DNA of 64,000 nucleotides from Serratia silvae (GTDB lineage Bacteria > Pseudomonadota > Gammaproteobacteria > Enterobacterales > Enterobacteriaceae). The translations under genes and the position numbers were made by a program. The notes under the pieces were generated by a model. The model had not been told where the DNA came from and made no database searches. It saw nothing but the letters and a program-made list of their open reading frames with translations. Positions 28,191-37,832 of this stretch are shown in pieces. The number at the start of each line of letters is the position of its first letter. The first letter of the stretch is position 1. The stretch lies in contig NZ_JAGQDC010000005.1 in assembly GCF_023282985.1 (NCBI RefSeq), forward strand, positions 62,001 through 126,000, read 5' to 3'.

Positions 28191-29276
28191 TTAACGGTGG
28201 CCGTACACGCGCGGTTGCGTGTAGTGATCGATCAAAGGCACGGTAATGTTGGCCAGCAGTACGGCAAAGGCCACGCCGTCCGGGTAACCGCCATACACGC
28301 GGATCAGCCAGACCAGCAAGCCAACCAGGCCGCCGTATATCAACCGCCCTTTGGGCGTGGTAGAGGCACTGACCGGATCGGTGGCAATAAAGAAAGCCCC
28401 GAGCATGGTGGCCCCGGAAAACAGGTGGATCAGCGGGGAAGCCTGGTGGGCAGGATCTAACGTCCAGGCTAAACCTGAACACAGGGCAATAACTGCCAGC
28501 ATACTGAACGGGATGTGCCAGTGGATCAGCCTACGTCCCAGCATAAACAGGCCGCCGAGCAGGAAGCCCAGGTTAATCCATTGCCAGCCGATACCGGCCA
28601 GCGTACCGCCAAATAGCGGTTGCTGAAGCACCTGTTCCACCGAGTGGCCGCTACGCAGGCCGGTTTTAAAACCGTCCAATGGCGTTGCCTGGCTGATACC
28701 ATCAACGCCCATCTGCAATTGGTGCAGAGTTGCTCCCTGGGCGGTGTGGCCGCTGAAAATAGTCAGCAAGGTATCCGGCAGGGTCAGGGCGGTTGCGCGC
28801 AGTTCTTCCGGTGGTAACCAACTGGTCATCTGTACCGGGAAGGAGATTAACAGCACCACGTAACCCACCATGGCAGGGTTGAAAGGGTTTTGCCCCAGTC
28901 CACCGTAAAGCTGTTTGGCGATCACAATGGCGAAAAAGGTGCCGATCACGATCATCCACCAGGGAGCCAGCGGTGGCAGGCTAATGCCCAGCAACAGCGC
29001 AGTGAGTAGGGCAGAATTGTCTGCCAGTCGTGCTTTGACCGGCTGTTTACGCAGAGCAAGAATGGCGGCTTCGGCCCCGAGGGCGGTTAACATCGCCAAC
29101 GCGGTCTGAATAAGGTTGCCATAGCCAAAAAACCACAGCTGTGCGGCCATGCCGGGAATGCAGGCCAGCATCACCCAAAGCATGATGCGGCTGGTGCTTT
29201 GCTGGTTATGGGTAAACGGAGAGCTGGCGATGTGTAAGCCCTTGGGGGCTGCCTGTTGTACCGGCCTGAACTTCAT
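28191..29276 (-). CDS. rsxD: Rnf complex subunit RsxD
   Basis: This 361-residue inner-membrane subunit has about 10 helices and a covalent flavin. The likely attachment threonine is Thr198 in [14 protein letters not shown]. The segment [20 protein letters not shown] is highly conserved. In E. coli rsxD directly follows rsxC; here 1.2 kb holding a regulator gene on the other strand separates them, so rsxDGE-nth needs its own promoter or readthrough. The ribosome site is weak. Confidence 0.96.
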   Translation of the reverse strand: MKFRPVQQAAPKGLHIASSPFTHNQQSTSRIMLWVMLACIPGMAAQLWFFGYGNLIQTALAMLTALGAEAAILALRKQPVKARLADNSALLTALLLGISLPPLAPWWMIVIGTFFAIVIAKQLYGGLGQNPFNPAMVGYVVLLISFPVQMTSWLPPEELRATALTLPDTLLTIFSGHTAQGATLHQLQMGVDGISQATPLDGFKTGLRSGHSVEQVLQQPLFGGTLAGIGWQWINLGFLLGGLFMLGRRLIHWHIPFSMLAVIALCSGLAWTLDPAHQASPLIHLFSGATMLGAFFIATDPVSASTTPKGRLIYGGLVGLLVWLIRVYGGYPDGVAFAVLLANITVPLIDHYTQPRVYGHR

Positions 29277-29571
29277 AGAATAACGACCATTTCTTTGCCA
29301 TGTTAATCAGTGCATGCCCGGTGCGGGCACCGGGGGAAATTACTGCGCTGCATTCTACCTCAATCATATGTCGGGTAATACGTGCTAATCATAAGGATAT
29401 TCGGCTTTTGCTGCGAGAAACAGCCAGGCTGGGTGTTAAACGTACAGTATGGGTTGTCATACTGATGATCGAGCTGCTATTTTTGGACTGCTTTTCGCAC
29501 GGAATAACAACTTTCATATAATTAACGTAGGTTACTATCCTGAGCATTTTTGAAGTAGCGAACATCTGATA
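29277..29571. promoter_or_regulatory. Divergent region between rsxD and the Rob-like gene
   Basis: No gene was found in these 295 bases. A strong inverted repeat CCCGGTGC-GG-GCACCGGG lies at 29317-29334, in the probable rsxD leader. A degenerate marbox-like stretch beginning GCACGGAATAACAAC lies at 29497-29511, upstream of the Rob-like gene. Promoters for both flanking genes are expected here but no clean -35/-10 pair was identified. Confidence 0.4.
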
Positions 29572-30465
29572 ATGACTAATGAAGATATTTTATTTATTGA
29601 AGAGCTGATTGAATGGGTTGAAATTCATCTGGAAACTCGGCCAAATCTGGATGAAGTTGCGCGTATCTCTGGCTACTCCAAGTGGCACTTGCAGCGTAAG
29701 TTCAAGCGCATCACCGGTATCCAGCTCGCCACCTATATTCGATCACGCATTCTTACCCGTGCGGCGGTCGCGCTGCGCATCAGCAACCGTACGATTATCG
29801 ATATCTCCGATGAACTGGGTTTTGATTCACAGCAAACCTTTACCCGGATGTTTAAGCAACGTTTTGGCATTACGCCAAACCGCTACCGTACCATGGATAA
29901 ATGGGACGTGAAGAGCCTGATGCCGCGCTTCGACTTTGAAGCCGTGTATGAGGCAGGTTTTTACCCGGAAATACAACGGCTGACGTTGCCGGATACGCAT
30001 TTGGTCGGGTTCACGCGGCAGTTGGAGTTTGATACCGCACAAGAGATGGAGGTGTCTTCTTGTCTCGCCATGAAGGGGGAGATTCTTAACGACTTCTTCA
30101 AAGGATTGAATACGGAATGCCACAAGGTTTTCAGCATCCATTCTGTCAATGAGCGCGGCGATGGCGAGTGTTCGGTCACGCATACCATGGCGGTGGAGCC
30201 GGAATTCAAGAAGGATATCCTTTCTGGCCACAAGATTGAGGATATTCGTTTGCCAACGCGCGAGTACATCGCGATTACCCATCAGGGGACGGCCAAAGAG
30301 TGCGTGAAATTCATCTCTTACCTGATCTCACATGTGATGCCAGGGTTGCGCAATGAAGTGCGTGGGAGCGTAGAGATGGAAATGATCGAAGCCAAGGCAT
30401 GGAATCAGGATGCCAAACTGCGGCAGATCGATGTCAATTACACCTACCTGATTTCTATCGACTAA
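29572..30465 (+). CDS. AraC/XylS-family regulator, Rob/SoxS-like, with GyrI-like effector domain
   Basis: The 297-residue protein has two helix-turn-helix motifs at residues 1-115 (SGYSKWHLQRKFKRITG; DELGFDSQQTFTRMFKQRFG) closely resembling Rob, SoxS and MarA, and a C-terminal GyrI-like/effector domain (about residues 125-297) as in Rob. It therefore probably binds marbox sequences and responds to a small hydrophobic ligand. It lies on the plus strand between rsxC and rsxD, breaking an operon that is contiguous in E. coli. A marbox-like target and its regulon are inferred, not shown. Confidence 0.92.
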   Translation: MTNEDILFIEELIEWVEIHLETRPNLDEVARISGYSKWHLQRKFKRITGIQLATYIRSRILTRAAVALRISNRTIIDISDELGFDSQQTFTRMFKQRFGITPNRYRTMDKWDVKSLMPRFDFEAVYEAGFYPEIQRLTLPDTHLVGFTRQLEFDTAQEMEVSSCLAMKGEILNDFFKGLNTECHKVFSIHSVNERGDGECSVTHTMAVEPEFKKDILSGHKIEDIRLPTREYIAITHQGTAKECVKFISYLISHVMPGLRNEVRGSVEMEMIEAKAWNQDAKLRQIDVNYTYLISID

Positions 30466-30495
30466 ATGGGGTCTTGCGTTCGGCAAGACCCCATT
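30465..30495. terminator. Hairpin between the Rob-like gene and rsxC
   Basis: A perfect stem (ATGGGGTCTTGC with GCAAGACCCCAT, 30466-30477 and 30483-30494) has a 5-base loop. It begins at the Rob-like stop and ends 5 bases from the rsxC stop, so it lies between convergent genes. Neither side has a clean T-tract; it may terminate weakly or protect 3' ends. Confidence 0.6.
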
Positions 30496-30499
30496 CCGC

Positions 30500-32725
30500 T
30501 TACTCTTTATCTACCATCGCTAGCTGCTGTGCGGCCTTTTTTGCCTTGACTCGGGCCAGCGCTGCGGCAACGGCGGCCTTGCGCGGATCCTCCGGTTCAG
30601 TCGCAGGGATAGGTTCCTCATCAACTTGCGGTTGTGTAAACTCAGCTTGCTGTGCGGCCTTTTTTGCCTTGACTCGGGCCAGTGCGGCAGCAACGGCGGC
30701 CTTGCGGGGATCCTCCGCTTCAGCCATAGGGATAGGTTCCTCATCAACTTGCGGTTGTGTAAGCTCAGCTTGCTGTGCGGCCTTTTTTGCCTTGACTCGG
30801 GCCAGTGCGGCAGCAACGGCGGCCTTGCGCGGATCCTCCGGTTCAGCCGTAGGGATAGGTTTCTTGTCAACTAGCGGTTGTGAAAGCTCAGCCTGCTGCG
30901 CGGCCTTTTTCGCCTTCACGCGGGCTAATGCCGCCGCTACCGCAGCCTTACGCGGATCCTCTGAAACTACAGTGTCCGCCACGCTATCGGCGTCTTGCGC
31001 CTGCGCCGCTTTCTTGGCTTTGACTCGCGCCAATGCCGCAGCCACGGCTGCTTTACGTGGGTCTTCCTCTTGCACTGCCTCTTCTACGGCCGGCATTTCG
31101 CTTGCCTGCTCAAGCTTGCGCTCTCTGGCCTGTGCCTTACGCGCTTCGCGGGCAGCAATGGCAGCACTGTTGTCCGGCTCCTGGCCGGTGATAGCAATGC
31201 CTGCAGCCTCACTGTTTTTACTACGCACGCGAGCCAGTGCCGCCTGAACGGCATCCTGATCGCTATCGGTCAGTTTCACCGCCGCCTTTTTATGACGTTC
31301 TTCGCGCGCCAATTTTTCACGCTCTAAGCGGGCCAGCTTAGCTTCATAACGAGCCTTGGCTTCGGCGGTACGCGTCGCTTCCTGATCCAACGCGTTAATC
31401 TCAGCCTTCTCTTGGCGATAATATTGCACCAGCGGAATGTTGCTGGGGCAGACGAAGGCACAGGCGCCACATTCGATACAGTCGAACAGATTATGCTTAC
31501 GCGCCTTCTCGTGCTCATCACCACGGCTAAACCAGTAAAGCTGTTGCGGCAACAGCCCGGCAGGGCAGGCATCAACGCACAGCCCACAGCGGATACAAGA
31601 CTGCTCTGGTTCTTGTACGGCCATTTCGTCTACCGTCGGGGCCAGCAAGCAGTTGCTGATTTTGACAACCGGCACGTTTAACGTTGGCAGCGTAAAGCCC
31701 ATCAGCGGGCCGCCCATCACCACCATCTGTTGAGGTTGCGGTTGATAGCCGCCAAAGGCCAGCAGGTGTTGCACAGGCGTACCGAGGCGTGCCCACACGT
31801 TGCCTGGCTTACTCATGGCCTCACCGGTTAAGGTGACGACGCGCTCAATCAACGGCTCGCCATCGACAATCGCCCGCTTGATGGCAAAGGCGGTGCCCAC
31901 GTTCTGCATCAGCACGCCGATGGTGGATGAACGCTTGCCGTGAGGCACTTCTTTGCCCGTCAGAATTTTGGTTAACTGCTTGGCTCCGCCCGAAGGATAT
32001 TTGGTGGGGATCACCCGCAGGGCGATGCCATCCTGCCCGCGCAAAGCGACTTTCAGAGCGGCGATGGCTTCCGGCTTGTTATCTTCGATGCCGATCAACG
32101 TCACTTTGGGTTGTAGCAGGTGGCGCAGGATTTGGGTGCCTTCGATAATTTGAGCGGCCTGTTCCTGCATCAGCCGGTCGTCGGCGGTGATATAGGGCTC
32201 GCATTCGGCAGCGTTGAGGATCAGGGTTTCCACCTCTTCACGGCCGCCTTGCAGCTTACTGGCCGTTGGGAAGCCTGCGCCCCCCAGACCGGCAATCCCG
32301 GCCTGATGAATACGTTGGATCAGCTCAACCGCGTCCAGTTGCCGATAATCGGCGACCGGCGTCAGTTCGCACCAGCGATCTTCACCGTCTGGATCGATAA
32401 TCACACACAATTCCGCCAGCCCTGAAGGGTGGGCGGTAACGTGAGGTTCAATGGCGCGGATGGTGCCCGAGGTGGGCGCATGTACCGGCAAGGTGCGGCC
32501 ACGGCCAAAGGTCAGCGGTTGGCCTTTCAGTACGCGCTCACCGGCTTTGACGCACAGCTCACCCTCTGGCCCGAGATGCTGTTGCAAGGGGACGATAAAT
32601 ATGTCGGGTAGGGGAGCCACGCGCAGTGGCACACCGCTGGACTGGGTCTTCATTTCGGGTGGATGAATGCCACCGTCAAAATCCCAAATCCGATCTTTTT
32701 TCAAAGCGGCGAACAGATTAAACAT
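30500..32725 (-). CDS. rsxC: Rnf complex subunit RsxC
   Basis: This 741-residue cytoplasmic-facing subunit passes electrons from NADH into the membrane complex. The flavin/NADH-binding region spans about residues 30-370 ([27 protein letters not shown]). Two 4Fe-4S clusters are bound by Cys377/380/383/387 and Cys416/419/422/426. The C-terminal third has five copies of an alanine/lysine-rich unit. Its start overlaps the rsxB stop by 8 bases. It is followed not by rsxD but by a regulator gene on the other strand. Confidence 0.96.
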   Translation of the reverse strand: MFNLFAALKKDRIWDFDGGIHPPEMKTQSSGVPLRVAPLPDIFIVPLQQHLGPEGELCVKAGERVLKGQPLTFGRGRTLPVHAPTSGTIRAIEPHVTAHPSGLAELCVIIDPDGEDRWCELTPVADYRQLDAVELIQRIHQAGIAGLGGAGFPTASKLQGGREEVETLILNAAECEPYITADDRLMQEQAAQIIEGTQILRHLLQPKVTLIGIEDNKPEAIAALKVALRGQDGIALRVIPTKYPSGGAKQLTKILTGKEVPHGKRSSTIGVLMQNVGTAFAIKRAIVDGEPLIERVVTLTGEAMSKPGNVWARLGTPVQHLLAFGGYQPQPQQMVVMGGPLMGFTLPTLNVPVVKISNCLLAPTVDEMAVQEPEQSCIRCGLCVDACPAGLLPQQLYWFSRGDEHEKARKHNLFDCIECGACAFVCPSNIPLVQYYRQEKAEINALDQEATRTAEAKARYEAKLARLEREKLAREERHKKAAVKLTDSDQDAVQAALARVRSKNSEAAGIAITGQEPDNSAAIAAREARKAQARERKLEQASEMPAVEEAVQEEDPRKAAVAAALARVKAKKAAQAQDADSVADTVVSEDPRKAAVAAALARVKAKKAAQQAELSQPLVDKKPIPTAEPEDPRKAAVAAALARVKAKKAAQQAELTQPQVDEEPIPMAEAEDPRKAAVAAALARVKAKKAAQQAEFTQPQVDEEPIPATEPEDPRKAAVAAALARVKAKKAAQQLAMVDKE
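30523..31068 (-). repeat. In-gene tandem repeat, 123-bp unit (RsxC C-terminus)
   Basis: Five copies of a unit starting [19 protein letters not shown] occur in the RsxC tail. The central three units are 41 residues (123 bp) each and nearly identical in DNA sequence; the first is diverged and the last is truncated by the stop. Copy number may vary between strains. Confidence 0.9.
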
Positions 32726-33293
32726 GTTGCTCCACGGGGATCACTTGCACCGGAATGGTTTGCATATCCCACTTCCAGCTGGCGGTCGTGGTGGCGACCG
32801 GTTTCATTTCAATACAGTCGGTTGGGCAGGGCGCAACACACAGATCACAGCCTGTACAGAGATCGGTAATGACCGTGTGCATGGCGCGGGTGGCACCCAC
32901 GATGGCGTCGACCGGGCAGGCCTGAATGCACTTGGTGCAGCCGATGCAGTTGGCTTCGTCAATATAGGCGACCTTGCGTACCGGCTCGGCCACGGCGGCA
33001 CCGCCGTCCAGCGGTTGCGGCTCGACGTTGAGTAACTCGGCCAGCTTGAGCATCACCTGCTCGCCACCCGGGGCGCATTTGTTGATCATCTCGCCATTGG
33101 CAACCGCTTCGGCATAAGGGCGGCAGCCGGGGTAACCGCATTGGCCACATTGGCTCTGCGGCAGAATTTCGTCGATCTGTTCGGCAACCGGATCTTCTTC
33201 CACTTCAAAGCGGCGCGCGGCAAAGCCCAGCACCAGACCAAACAGCAGTCCCAGGGCGCTTAATGCCGCCACGGCAATCCACAACGCAGTCAT
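32718..33293 (-). CDS. rsxB: Rnf complex subunit RsxB, Fe-S protein
   Basis: This 191-residue ferredoxin-like subunit is anchored by an N-terminal helix. It has a [13 protein letters not shown] cluster motif (about residues 50-60) and two C-terminal 4Fe-4S ferredoxin motifs, [16 protein letters not shown] and [16 protein letters not shown]. It relays electrons between RsxC and the membrane subunits. Its start touches the rsxA stop at 33293. Confidence 0.97.
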   Translation of the reverse strand: MTALWIAVAALSALGLLFGLVLGFAARRFEVEEDPVAEQIDEILPQSQCGQCGYPGCRPYAEAVANGEMINKCAPGGEQVMLKLAELLNVEPQPLDGGAAVAEPVRKVAYIDEANCIGCTKCIQACPVDAIVGATRAMHTVITDLCTGCDLCVAPCPTDCIEMKPVATTTASWKWDMQTIPVQVIPVEQHV

Positions 33294-33874
33294 TAGAATC
33301 TCACCAGCCCGGTAAAGCCCATAAAGGCCAGAGACATCAGGCCGGCGGTGATCAAGGCGATGGAGGAACCGCGAAACGGTGCGGGCACATCGGCTACCGC
33401 CAGGCGTTCACGGATGGCGGCAAACAACACCATCACCAATGAGAAGCCCGCGGCGGCACTAAAGCCATAAACCGCAGACTGCAGAAAGTTGTAGCCAAGG
33501 TTGACGTTGAGCAACGCCACGCCTAACACGGCGCAGTTGGTGGTGATCAGCGGCAGGAAAATCCCCAGCAGGCGATACAGCGCCGGGCTGGTTTTACGCA
33601 CCACCATTTCGGTGAATTGCACCACGACGGCGATCACCAGAATAAAGGACAGCGTGCGCAGATAAACCAGATCCAATGGGATTAGGATAAAGCTGTTGAT
33701 TAGCCAGGCGCAGACCGAGGCCAGCGTCATCACGAATGTGGTCGCCATGCCCATGCCGATGGCACTTTCCAGTTTCTTGGAAACGCCCATAAAGGGGCAC
33801 AGGCCCAGGAATTTCACCAGGACAAAGTTGTTCACCAGTACGGTGCCAACAAACAAGAGCAGGTATTCGGTCAT
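33293..33874 (-). CDS. rsxA: Rnf complex subunit RsxA
   Basis: This 193-residue six-helix inner-membrane subunit pairs with RsxE. The segments [20 protein letters not shown] and [18 protein letters not shown] contain the cysteines of the shared membrane 2Fe-2S centre. It heads the rsx operon, which in E. coli keeps SoxR reduced and inactive. A terminator-like hairpin with a T-tract lies directly upstream of its start codon. Confidence 0.97.
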   Translation of the reverse strand: MTEYLLLFVGTVLVNNFVLVKFLGLCPFMGVSKKLESAIGMGMATTFVMTLASVCAWLINSFILIPLDLVYLRTLSFILVIAVVVQFTEMVVRKTSPALYRLLGIFLPLITTNCAVLGVALLNVNLGYNFLQSAVYGFSAAAGFSLVMVLFAAIRERLAVADVPAPFRGSSIALITAGLMSLAFMGFTGLVRF

Positions 33875-33884
33875 TGCAATGCCT

Positions 33885-33922
33885 AAAAAAATAAAAGCCG
33901 CCTATTATCGGTAATCGGCGGC
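33885..33922 (-). terminator. Terminator-like hairpin directly upstream of rsxA
   Basis: On the minus strand, GCCGCC (33922-33917) and GGCGGC (33902-33897) enclose an inner ATTA/TAAT pair, and are followed by TTTTATTTTTTT. This is the layout of an intrinsic terminator for ydgK, but the T-tract ends only about 10 bases before the rsxA start codon, so it may also act as an attenuator for rsxA. Confidence 0.7.
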
Positions 33923-34018
33923 GTAACGACAACATACTAATCGCAAGGGTATTGCGCTTTTTTGCCTGTTTTGCTGAAAATTTACCCGGCAGGGCGATCA
34001 AATCGTGCCTTGCCGTGG

Positions 34019-34459
34019 TTACTTCTCTGTGAAGGTGCCTTTTACGCGTTGGGAACGCTTAAAATAGGGCACCAGCAGAGCGGCCATCACCAACGGCCAT
34101 AGCAGGCTACGCACTGCCAGTTCATCGGACACGGGGGCAAAGGCGAACGATTTGATCGCCAATAGCACGGTGATCAGTAGCCAGACCAGGAACAACTTTG
34201 GAAAACGTTGTGAACGCTGGCAGAACAGCCACAGCAGGTACAGCGTAAAGCACCACATCACCAGCGTGGTGAGCACCGACAGATACCACTGTGTGGAGAA
34301 GGCCTGAGCATTGGTGCTCAGATACTCGCGTGATTCGGGCATAAAAATGGCCATACCGTACAGGGCCAACATCAGGCTGGCGCTGAGCAGGGTAACGATC
34401 AGATAGGCCATCGGGGCTAGCAGCCAACCGCCGATGCGCGAATATTCAGCTTGGGTCAT
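34019..34459 (-). CDS. ydgK: DUF2569 membrane protein YdgK
   Basis: This 146-residue inner-membrane protein has four predicted helices. It matches E. coli YdgK at the start (YSRIGGWLLAPMAYL), in the middle (LLITVLLAIKSFAFAPVSDE) and at the end (PYFKRSQRVKGTFTEK). The ATG at 34459, after AGGATC, is chosen over a longer in-frame start. It precedes rsxA as in E. coli, but cnu (ydgT) is missing between or beside them. The function is unknown. Confidence 0.9.
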   Translation of the reverse strand: MTQAEYSRIGGWLLAPMAYLIVTLLSASLMLALYGMAIFMPESREYLSTNAQAFSTQWYLSVLTTLVMWCFTLYLLWLFCQRSQRFPKLFLVWLLITVLLAIKSFAFAPVSDELAVRSLLWPLVMAALLVPYFKRSQRVKGTFTEK

Positions 34460-34582
34460 ACGAGATCCTGAGTGGTATTGCAACGAAGTAAGCGGCATAG
34501 CTTACTCAAATATGTGCCAATGCGCGAGGAGAAGGCGATTTCGTTGGCCTAGCCTATAAAAATGTTAGTCAGGTTGGGTCGC

Positions 34583-34707
34583 TGCAGGTAATGGTGCAAC
34601 AGGTGAGAGTCATACAGAACGCCGACACGCCGTGAATCCATCCCTGGAGGCTCGTATCGCGCATCCCTGCGCTCAACGGTCGGCTAACCTGCAATGACTC
34701 CCACCTG
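34583..34707. repeat. Imperfect palindromic intergenic element (ERIC-like)
   Basis: The ends are inverted: CAGGTGAGAGTCAT (34600-34613) and ATGACTCCCACCTG (34694-34707) match at 13 of 14 bases, with TGCAGGT/ACCTGCA nearby. The interior (ACGCCGTGAATCCATCCCTG) resembles dispersed enterobacterial intergenic repeats. Other copies cannot be checked here. Confidence 0.5.
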
Positions 34708-34757
34708 CCTCAAGCTCGGGTGTTGCGGTATTATGTCCAGTAACAATGGGAATGTGA

Positions 34758-36170
34758 TTAACGTTCCGCACCGTTGCTGGCGATCAGCTTTTGGTACCAG
34801 AAGAAGCTCTTCTTACGCTGGCGTGCCAGATCTTTGTTGTGGTCAACGTAAATAAAGCCGTACTGCTTCTGGAAGCCGTTGAGCCAGCTCAGCAGATCGA
34901 TAAACGACCACGGATAATAGCCACGTACGTCGGCACCCTGTTTGATGGCGTCTTCAATGGCACCAATGTGCTGGCGCAGATAGTCGATGCGATCGTCATC
35001 CACCACTTCACCATCGATAATCGGATCTTTGGCTCCCAGACCGTTCTCGGTGATGTAGATAGGGATATCGCCGTAACGCGCTTTGATATTCATGATGCCT
35101 TCGGTGAGGCCTTGCGGATAAATCTCCCAGTCCCAATCGGTATACACGCCATTCGGGTTGCGGACGAACTTGAACAGCCCTTTAAAGCCGAATTCGTTAC
35201 CCTGCTGGTGGCCGCTACCTTTCTCGCCGGTGGTGTTGATAGTCAGATGTGACTCTTGATTATTGGCCGCGATGGTTTCACGTTTGTAATAGTTCAGGCC
35301 AATAAAGTCACAGATATTGTCGCGCAGCAGTTGCTCATCACCAGGTGCGAATTGTGGCACGCCCCACAGAGCCTGAGTTTGCGCCAGCAGTTCAGCCGGA
35401 TATTCCCCTTTCAGCACTGGATCGTACAGCCAGTGGGTAAAGATCCCTTCGGCCAACTGATAGGCCGCCAAGTCTTCCGCAGATTGGCTGAGCGGGGTGT
35501 GGGTTTGCAACACATTGACGAAGCCGATTTGACCCGCAATGCCGCTGGTACGGAATGCGGCTACCGCTTTAGCGTGGGCTACAAAGACATGGTGGCAGGC
35601 CTGGATCGCGCGCGCCGGGTTCTGTACGCCCGGTGGGTGGCCGCCGGTGATGTAACCGAAGCCGATAAAGCACACGGTCTCATTGAAGGTAGACCATAGT
35701 TTGACGCGATCGCCGTAACGTTGGTAACACAGGCGGGCATACTCTTCAAAAGCCTCCGCAGTGCTGCGTGCTTCCCAACCGCCTTCATCTTGCAGCGCCT
35801 GCGGCAGATCCCAGTGGTACAGGGTGATCATCGGCTCAATGTTGTGTTCCAACAGGGCATCGATCAGATCGCTGTAGAATTTGACCCCGGCCTCATTGAT
35901 GGTGCCCCGGCCCTGTGGCAGCAGGCGCGGCCAGGAGATTGAGAAGCGGTAGCTCTGCATCCCCATTTCGGCCATCAGCGCCACGTCCTCACGGAAGCGG
36001 TGATAGTGATCGACGGCAACATCGCCGTTAGTGCCGTGGTAAGTGGTACCTGGCAGGTGGGAGAAGGTATCCCAGATGGATGGGCCTTTGCCGTCGGCAT
36101 CGTGTGCGCCTTCAACCTGATACGCCGCGCTAGCCGCGCCCCAGAGGAACTCTTTCGGGAAAGCAGACAT
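34758..36170 (-). CDS. 6-phospho-beta-glucosidase (GH1)
   Basis: The 470-residue GH1 barrel enzyme has the acid/base Glu164 (STFNET) and the nucleophile Glu375 (YITENGLG). Ser428, Lys435 and Tyr437 in SWLNGFQKQYG are the phosphate-binding set of 6-phospho-beta-glycosidases; plain beta-glucosidases have Glu/Trp there. The enzyme should therefore cleave PTS-phosphorylated beta-glucosides in the cytosol, but no beta-glucoside PTS gene is nearby. It lies downstream of araA on the same strand, with two LacI-type operators before it. Confidence 0.88.
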   Translation of the reverse strand: MSAFPKEFLWGAASAAYQVEGAHDADGKGPSIWDTFSHLPGTTYHGTNGDVAVDHYHRFREDVALMAEMGMQSYRFSISWPRLLPQGRGTINEAGVKFYSDLIDALLEHNIEPMITLYHWDLPQALQDEGGWEARSTAEAFEEYARLCYQRYGDRVKLWSTFNETVCFIGFGYITGGHPPGVQNPARAIQACHHVFVAHAKAVAAFRTSGIAGQIGFVNVLQTHTPLSQSAEDLAAYQLAEGIFTHWLYDPVLKGEYPAELLAQTQALWGVPQFAPGDEQLLRDNICDFIGLNYYKRETIAANNQESHLTINTTGEKGSGHQQGNEFGFKGLFKFVRNPNGVYTDWDWEIYPQGLTEGIMNIKARYGDIPIYITENGLGAKDPIIDGEVVDDDRIDYLRQHIGAIEDAIKQGADVRGYYPWSFIDLLSWLNGFQKQYGFIYVDHNKDLARQRKKSFFWYQKLIASNGAER

Positions 36171-36228
36171 AACTATTCTCTCTATACGTTAAATATTGAG
36201 TCTAGTTTAGGTCGAGTTGAAATGAGTT

Positions 36229-36255
36229 TGCAACCGGTTTCTGAAACCGGTTGCA
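36229..36255. promoter_or_regulatory. Tandem LacI/AscG-type operators upstream of the GH1 gene
   Basis: TGCAACCGGTTTCT (36229-36242) and TGAAACCGGTTGCA (36242-36255) each match the E. coli AscG operator TGAAACCGGTTTCA at 12 of 14 bases. Together they form a hairpin-capable palindrome between araA and the GH1 gene. A LacI-family repressor, not encoded in this window, is the likely ligand; the palindrome may alternatively be an araA terminator. Confidence 0.6.
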
Positions 36256-36271
36256 GTTTTTGCGGGCGCGT

Positions 36272-37780
36272 TTAGCGACGGTTGATTTGGTAGTAGGTTT
36301 CATTCCAGCGGATTTCGTTTTTGAACGCTGGCAGGGTGGTGTCGTTATCGATCAGCAGGAATTCGATGTTGTGCATCTCGGCATACAGACGCAGGTAGTC
36401 GGCGTTTAGTGACTGCGAGAACACCGTGTGGTGCGCACCACCTGCCAGGATCCAGGCTTCCGCCGCCGTAGCCAGGGAAGGCTGAGCACGCCAGATCGCC
36501 CGCGCCACCGGCAGTTTAGGTAACGGTTTAGGCTGCTCAATGGTATCAACCTGATTGACCAGCAGGCGGAAACGGTCGCCCATATCGATCAGGCTGGCGT
36601 TTACCGCCGGGCCTGCCGGGGTAGAGAAGATCAGGCGGGCCGGATCGGCCTTGCCACCGATGCCCAGATATTGAATATCCAGCAGTGGCTTCTGTTCTTT
36701 GGCGATGGAAGGGCAGACTTCCAGCATATGGGAACCCACCACCAGATCGTTGCCCGGCTGGAAGTTGTAGGTGTAATCCTCCATAAACGAGGTACCGCCG
36801 TTTAAGCCGCTGCCCATCACTTTCATAATGCGCAGCAGGGCCGCAGTTTTCCAGTCACCCTCACCGGCAAAGCCGTAGCCTTGCTGCATCAGACGCTGTA
36901 CCGCTAAACCTGGCAACTGCTTCATGCCGTGCAGCGTTTCAAAGTTGGTAGTGAAGGCGTGGAACTTGCCCTGTTCGAGGAAACGTTTCATACCCAGTTC
37001 GATAGCGGCAGCATCGATCAGGTTCTGCCGTTTGGCACCGTTAACTTTTGCCAGGTCACTCAGCTCATAGCTGGCTTCGTACTCTTCGATCAGAGCATCG
37101 ATATCGCCCTTGCTCACTTCATCGATCACGCTGACCAAATCGCCGATGCCATAAGCATCCACGGAATAACCAAACTGGATCTGCGCGGCCACTTTATCGC
37201 CATCGGTCACGGCGACCTGGCGCATGTTGTCACCAAAACGCGCCACCTTCAGTTGCTGGCTTTCCTGTTTGGCGCAGGCAACACGCATCCATTGAGCGAT
37301 ACGTTCTTGGGCATTTTTGTCTTGCCAGTGGCCCGCGATCACGCTGTGCTGCTGGCGCATACGAGCACCGATAAACCCGAACTCACGGCCACCGTGGGCG
37401 GTCTGGTTCAGGTTCATAAAGTCCATATCCATGCTGTCCCAGGGAACCTCGGCATTAAATTGGGTATGGAACTGGAGCAGCGGTTTATCGAGGGTCGACA
37501 GGCCGGCAATCCACATTTTGGCCGGTGAGAAGGTGTGCAGCCAGGTGATGATGCCGACGCAGTCCTGGTGATAGTTGGCATCACGGCAGACGGTGGTGAT
37601 TTCGTCCGGCGTGGTGACCAGCGGTTTCAGCACCATCTTCACTGGTAAACCTGCGTCACGGTTCAGGCTGTTCACGACCTGTTCGGCGTTTTCCATCACC
37701 TGTTGCAGGGTTTTTGGGCCATAGAGATGCTGGCTACCGATCACGAACCACACTTCACGTTGCTTAAAGATGTTCATCAA
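36272..37780 (-). CDS. araA: L-arabinose isomerase
   Basis: This 502-residue cytosolic Mn-dependent enzyme converts L-arabinose to L-ribulose. Family segments are [14 protein letters not shown] at the start, [31 protein letters not shown] and [13 protein letters not shown], all matching E. coli AraA. It follows araB on the same strand with 52 bases between. No araD follows; the next gene is the GH1 enzyme. Confidence 0.97.
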   Translation of the reverse strand: MMNIFKQREVWFVIGSQHLYGPKTLQQVMENAEQVVNSLNRDAGLPVKMVLKPLVTTPDEITTVCRDANYHQDCVGIITWLHTFSPAKMWIAGLSTLDKPLLQFHTQFNAEVPWDSMDMDFMNLNQTAHGGREFGFIGARMRQQHSVIAGHWQDKNAQERIAQWMRVACAKQESQQLKVARFGDNMRQVAVTDGDKVAAQIQFGYSVDAYGIGDLVSVIDEVSKGDIDALIEEYEASYELSDLAKVNGAKRQNLIDAAAIELGMKRFLEQGKFHAFTTNFETLHGMKQLPGLAVQRLMQQGYGFAGEGDWKTAALLRIMKVMGSGLNGGTSFMEDYTYNFQPGNDLVVGSHMLEVCPSIAKEQKPLLDIQYLGIGGKADPARLIFSTPAGPAVNASLIDMGDRFRLLVNQVDTIEQPKPLPKLPVARAIWRAQPSLATAAEAWILAGGAHHTVFSQSLNADYLRLYAEMHNIEFLLIDNDTTLPAFKNEIRWNETYYQINRR

Positions 37781-37832
37781 AAACTCCTGGATCTAGAGGT
37801 TTTATTGAGCCGGTGAGGTCTGCCCCAGCGTA

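Noticed and set aside
30399-31247. 282-codon open frame antisense to the rsxC repeats
   Set aside because: The serine/alanine-rich repeats are the complement of the RsxC tail repeats; rsxC is the real gene.
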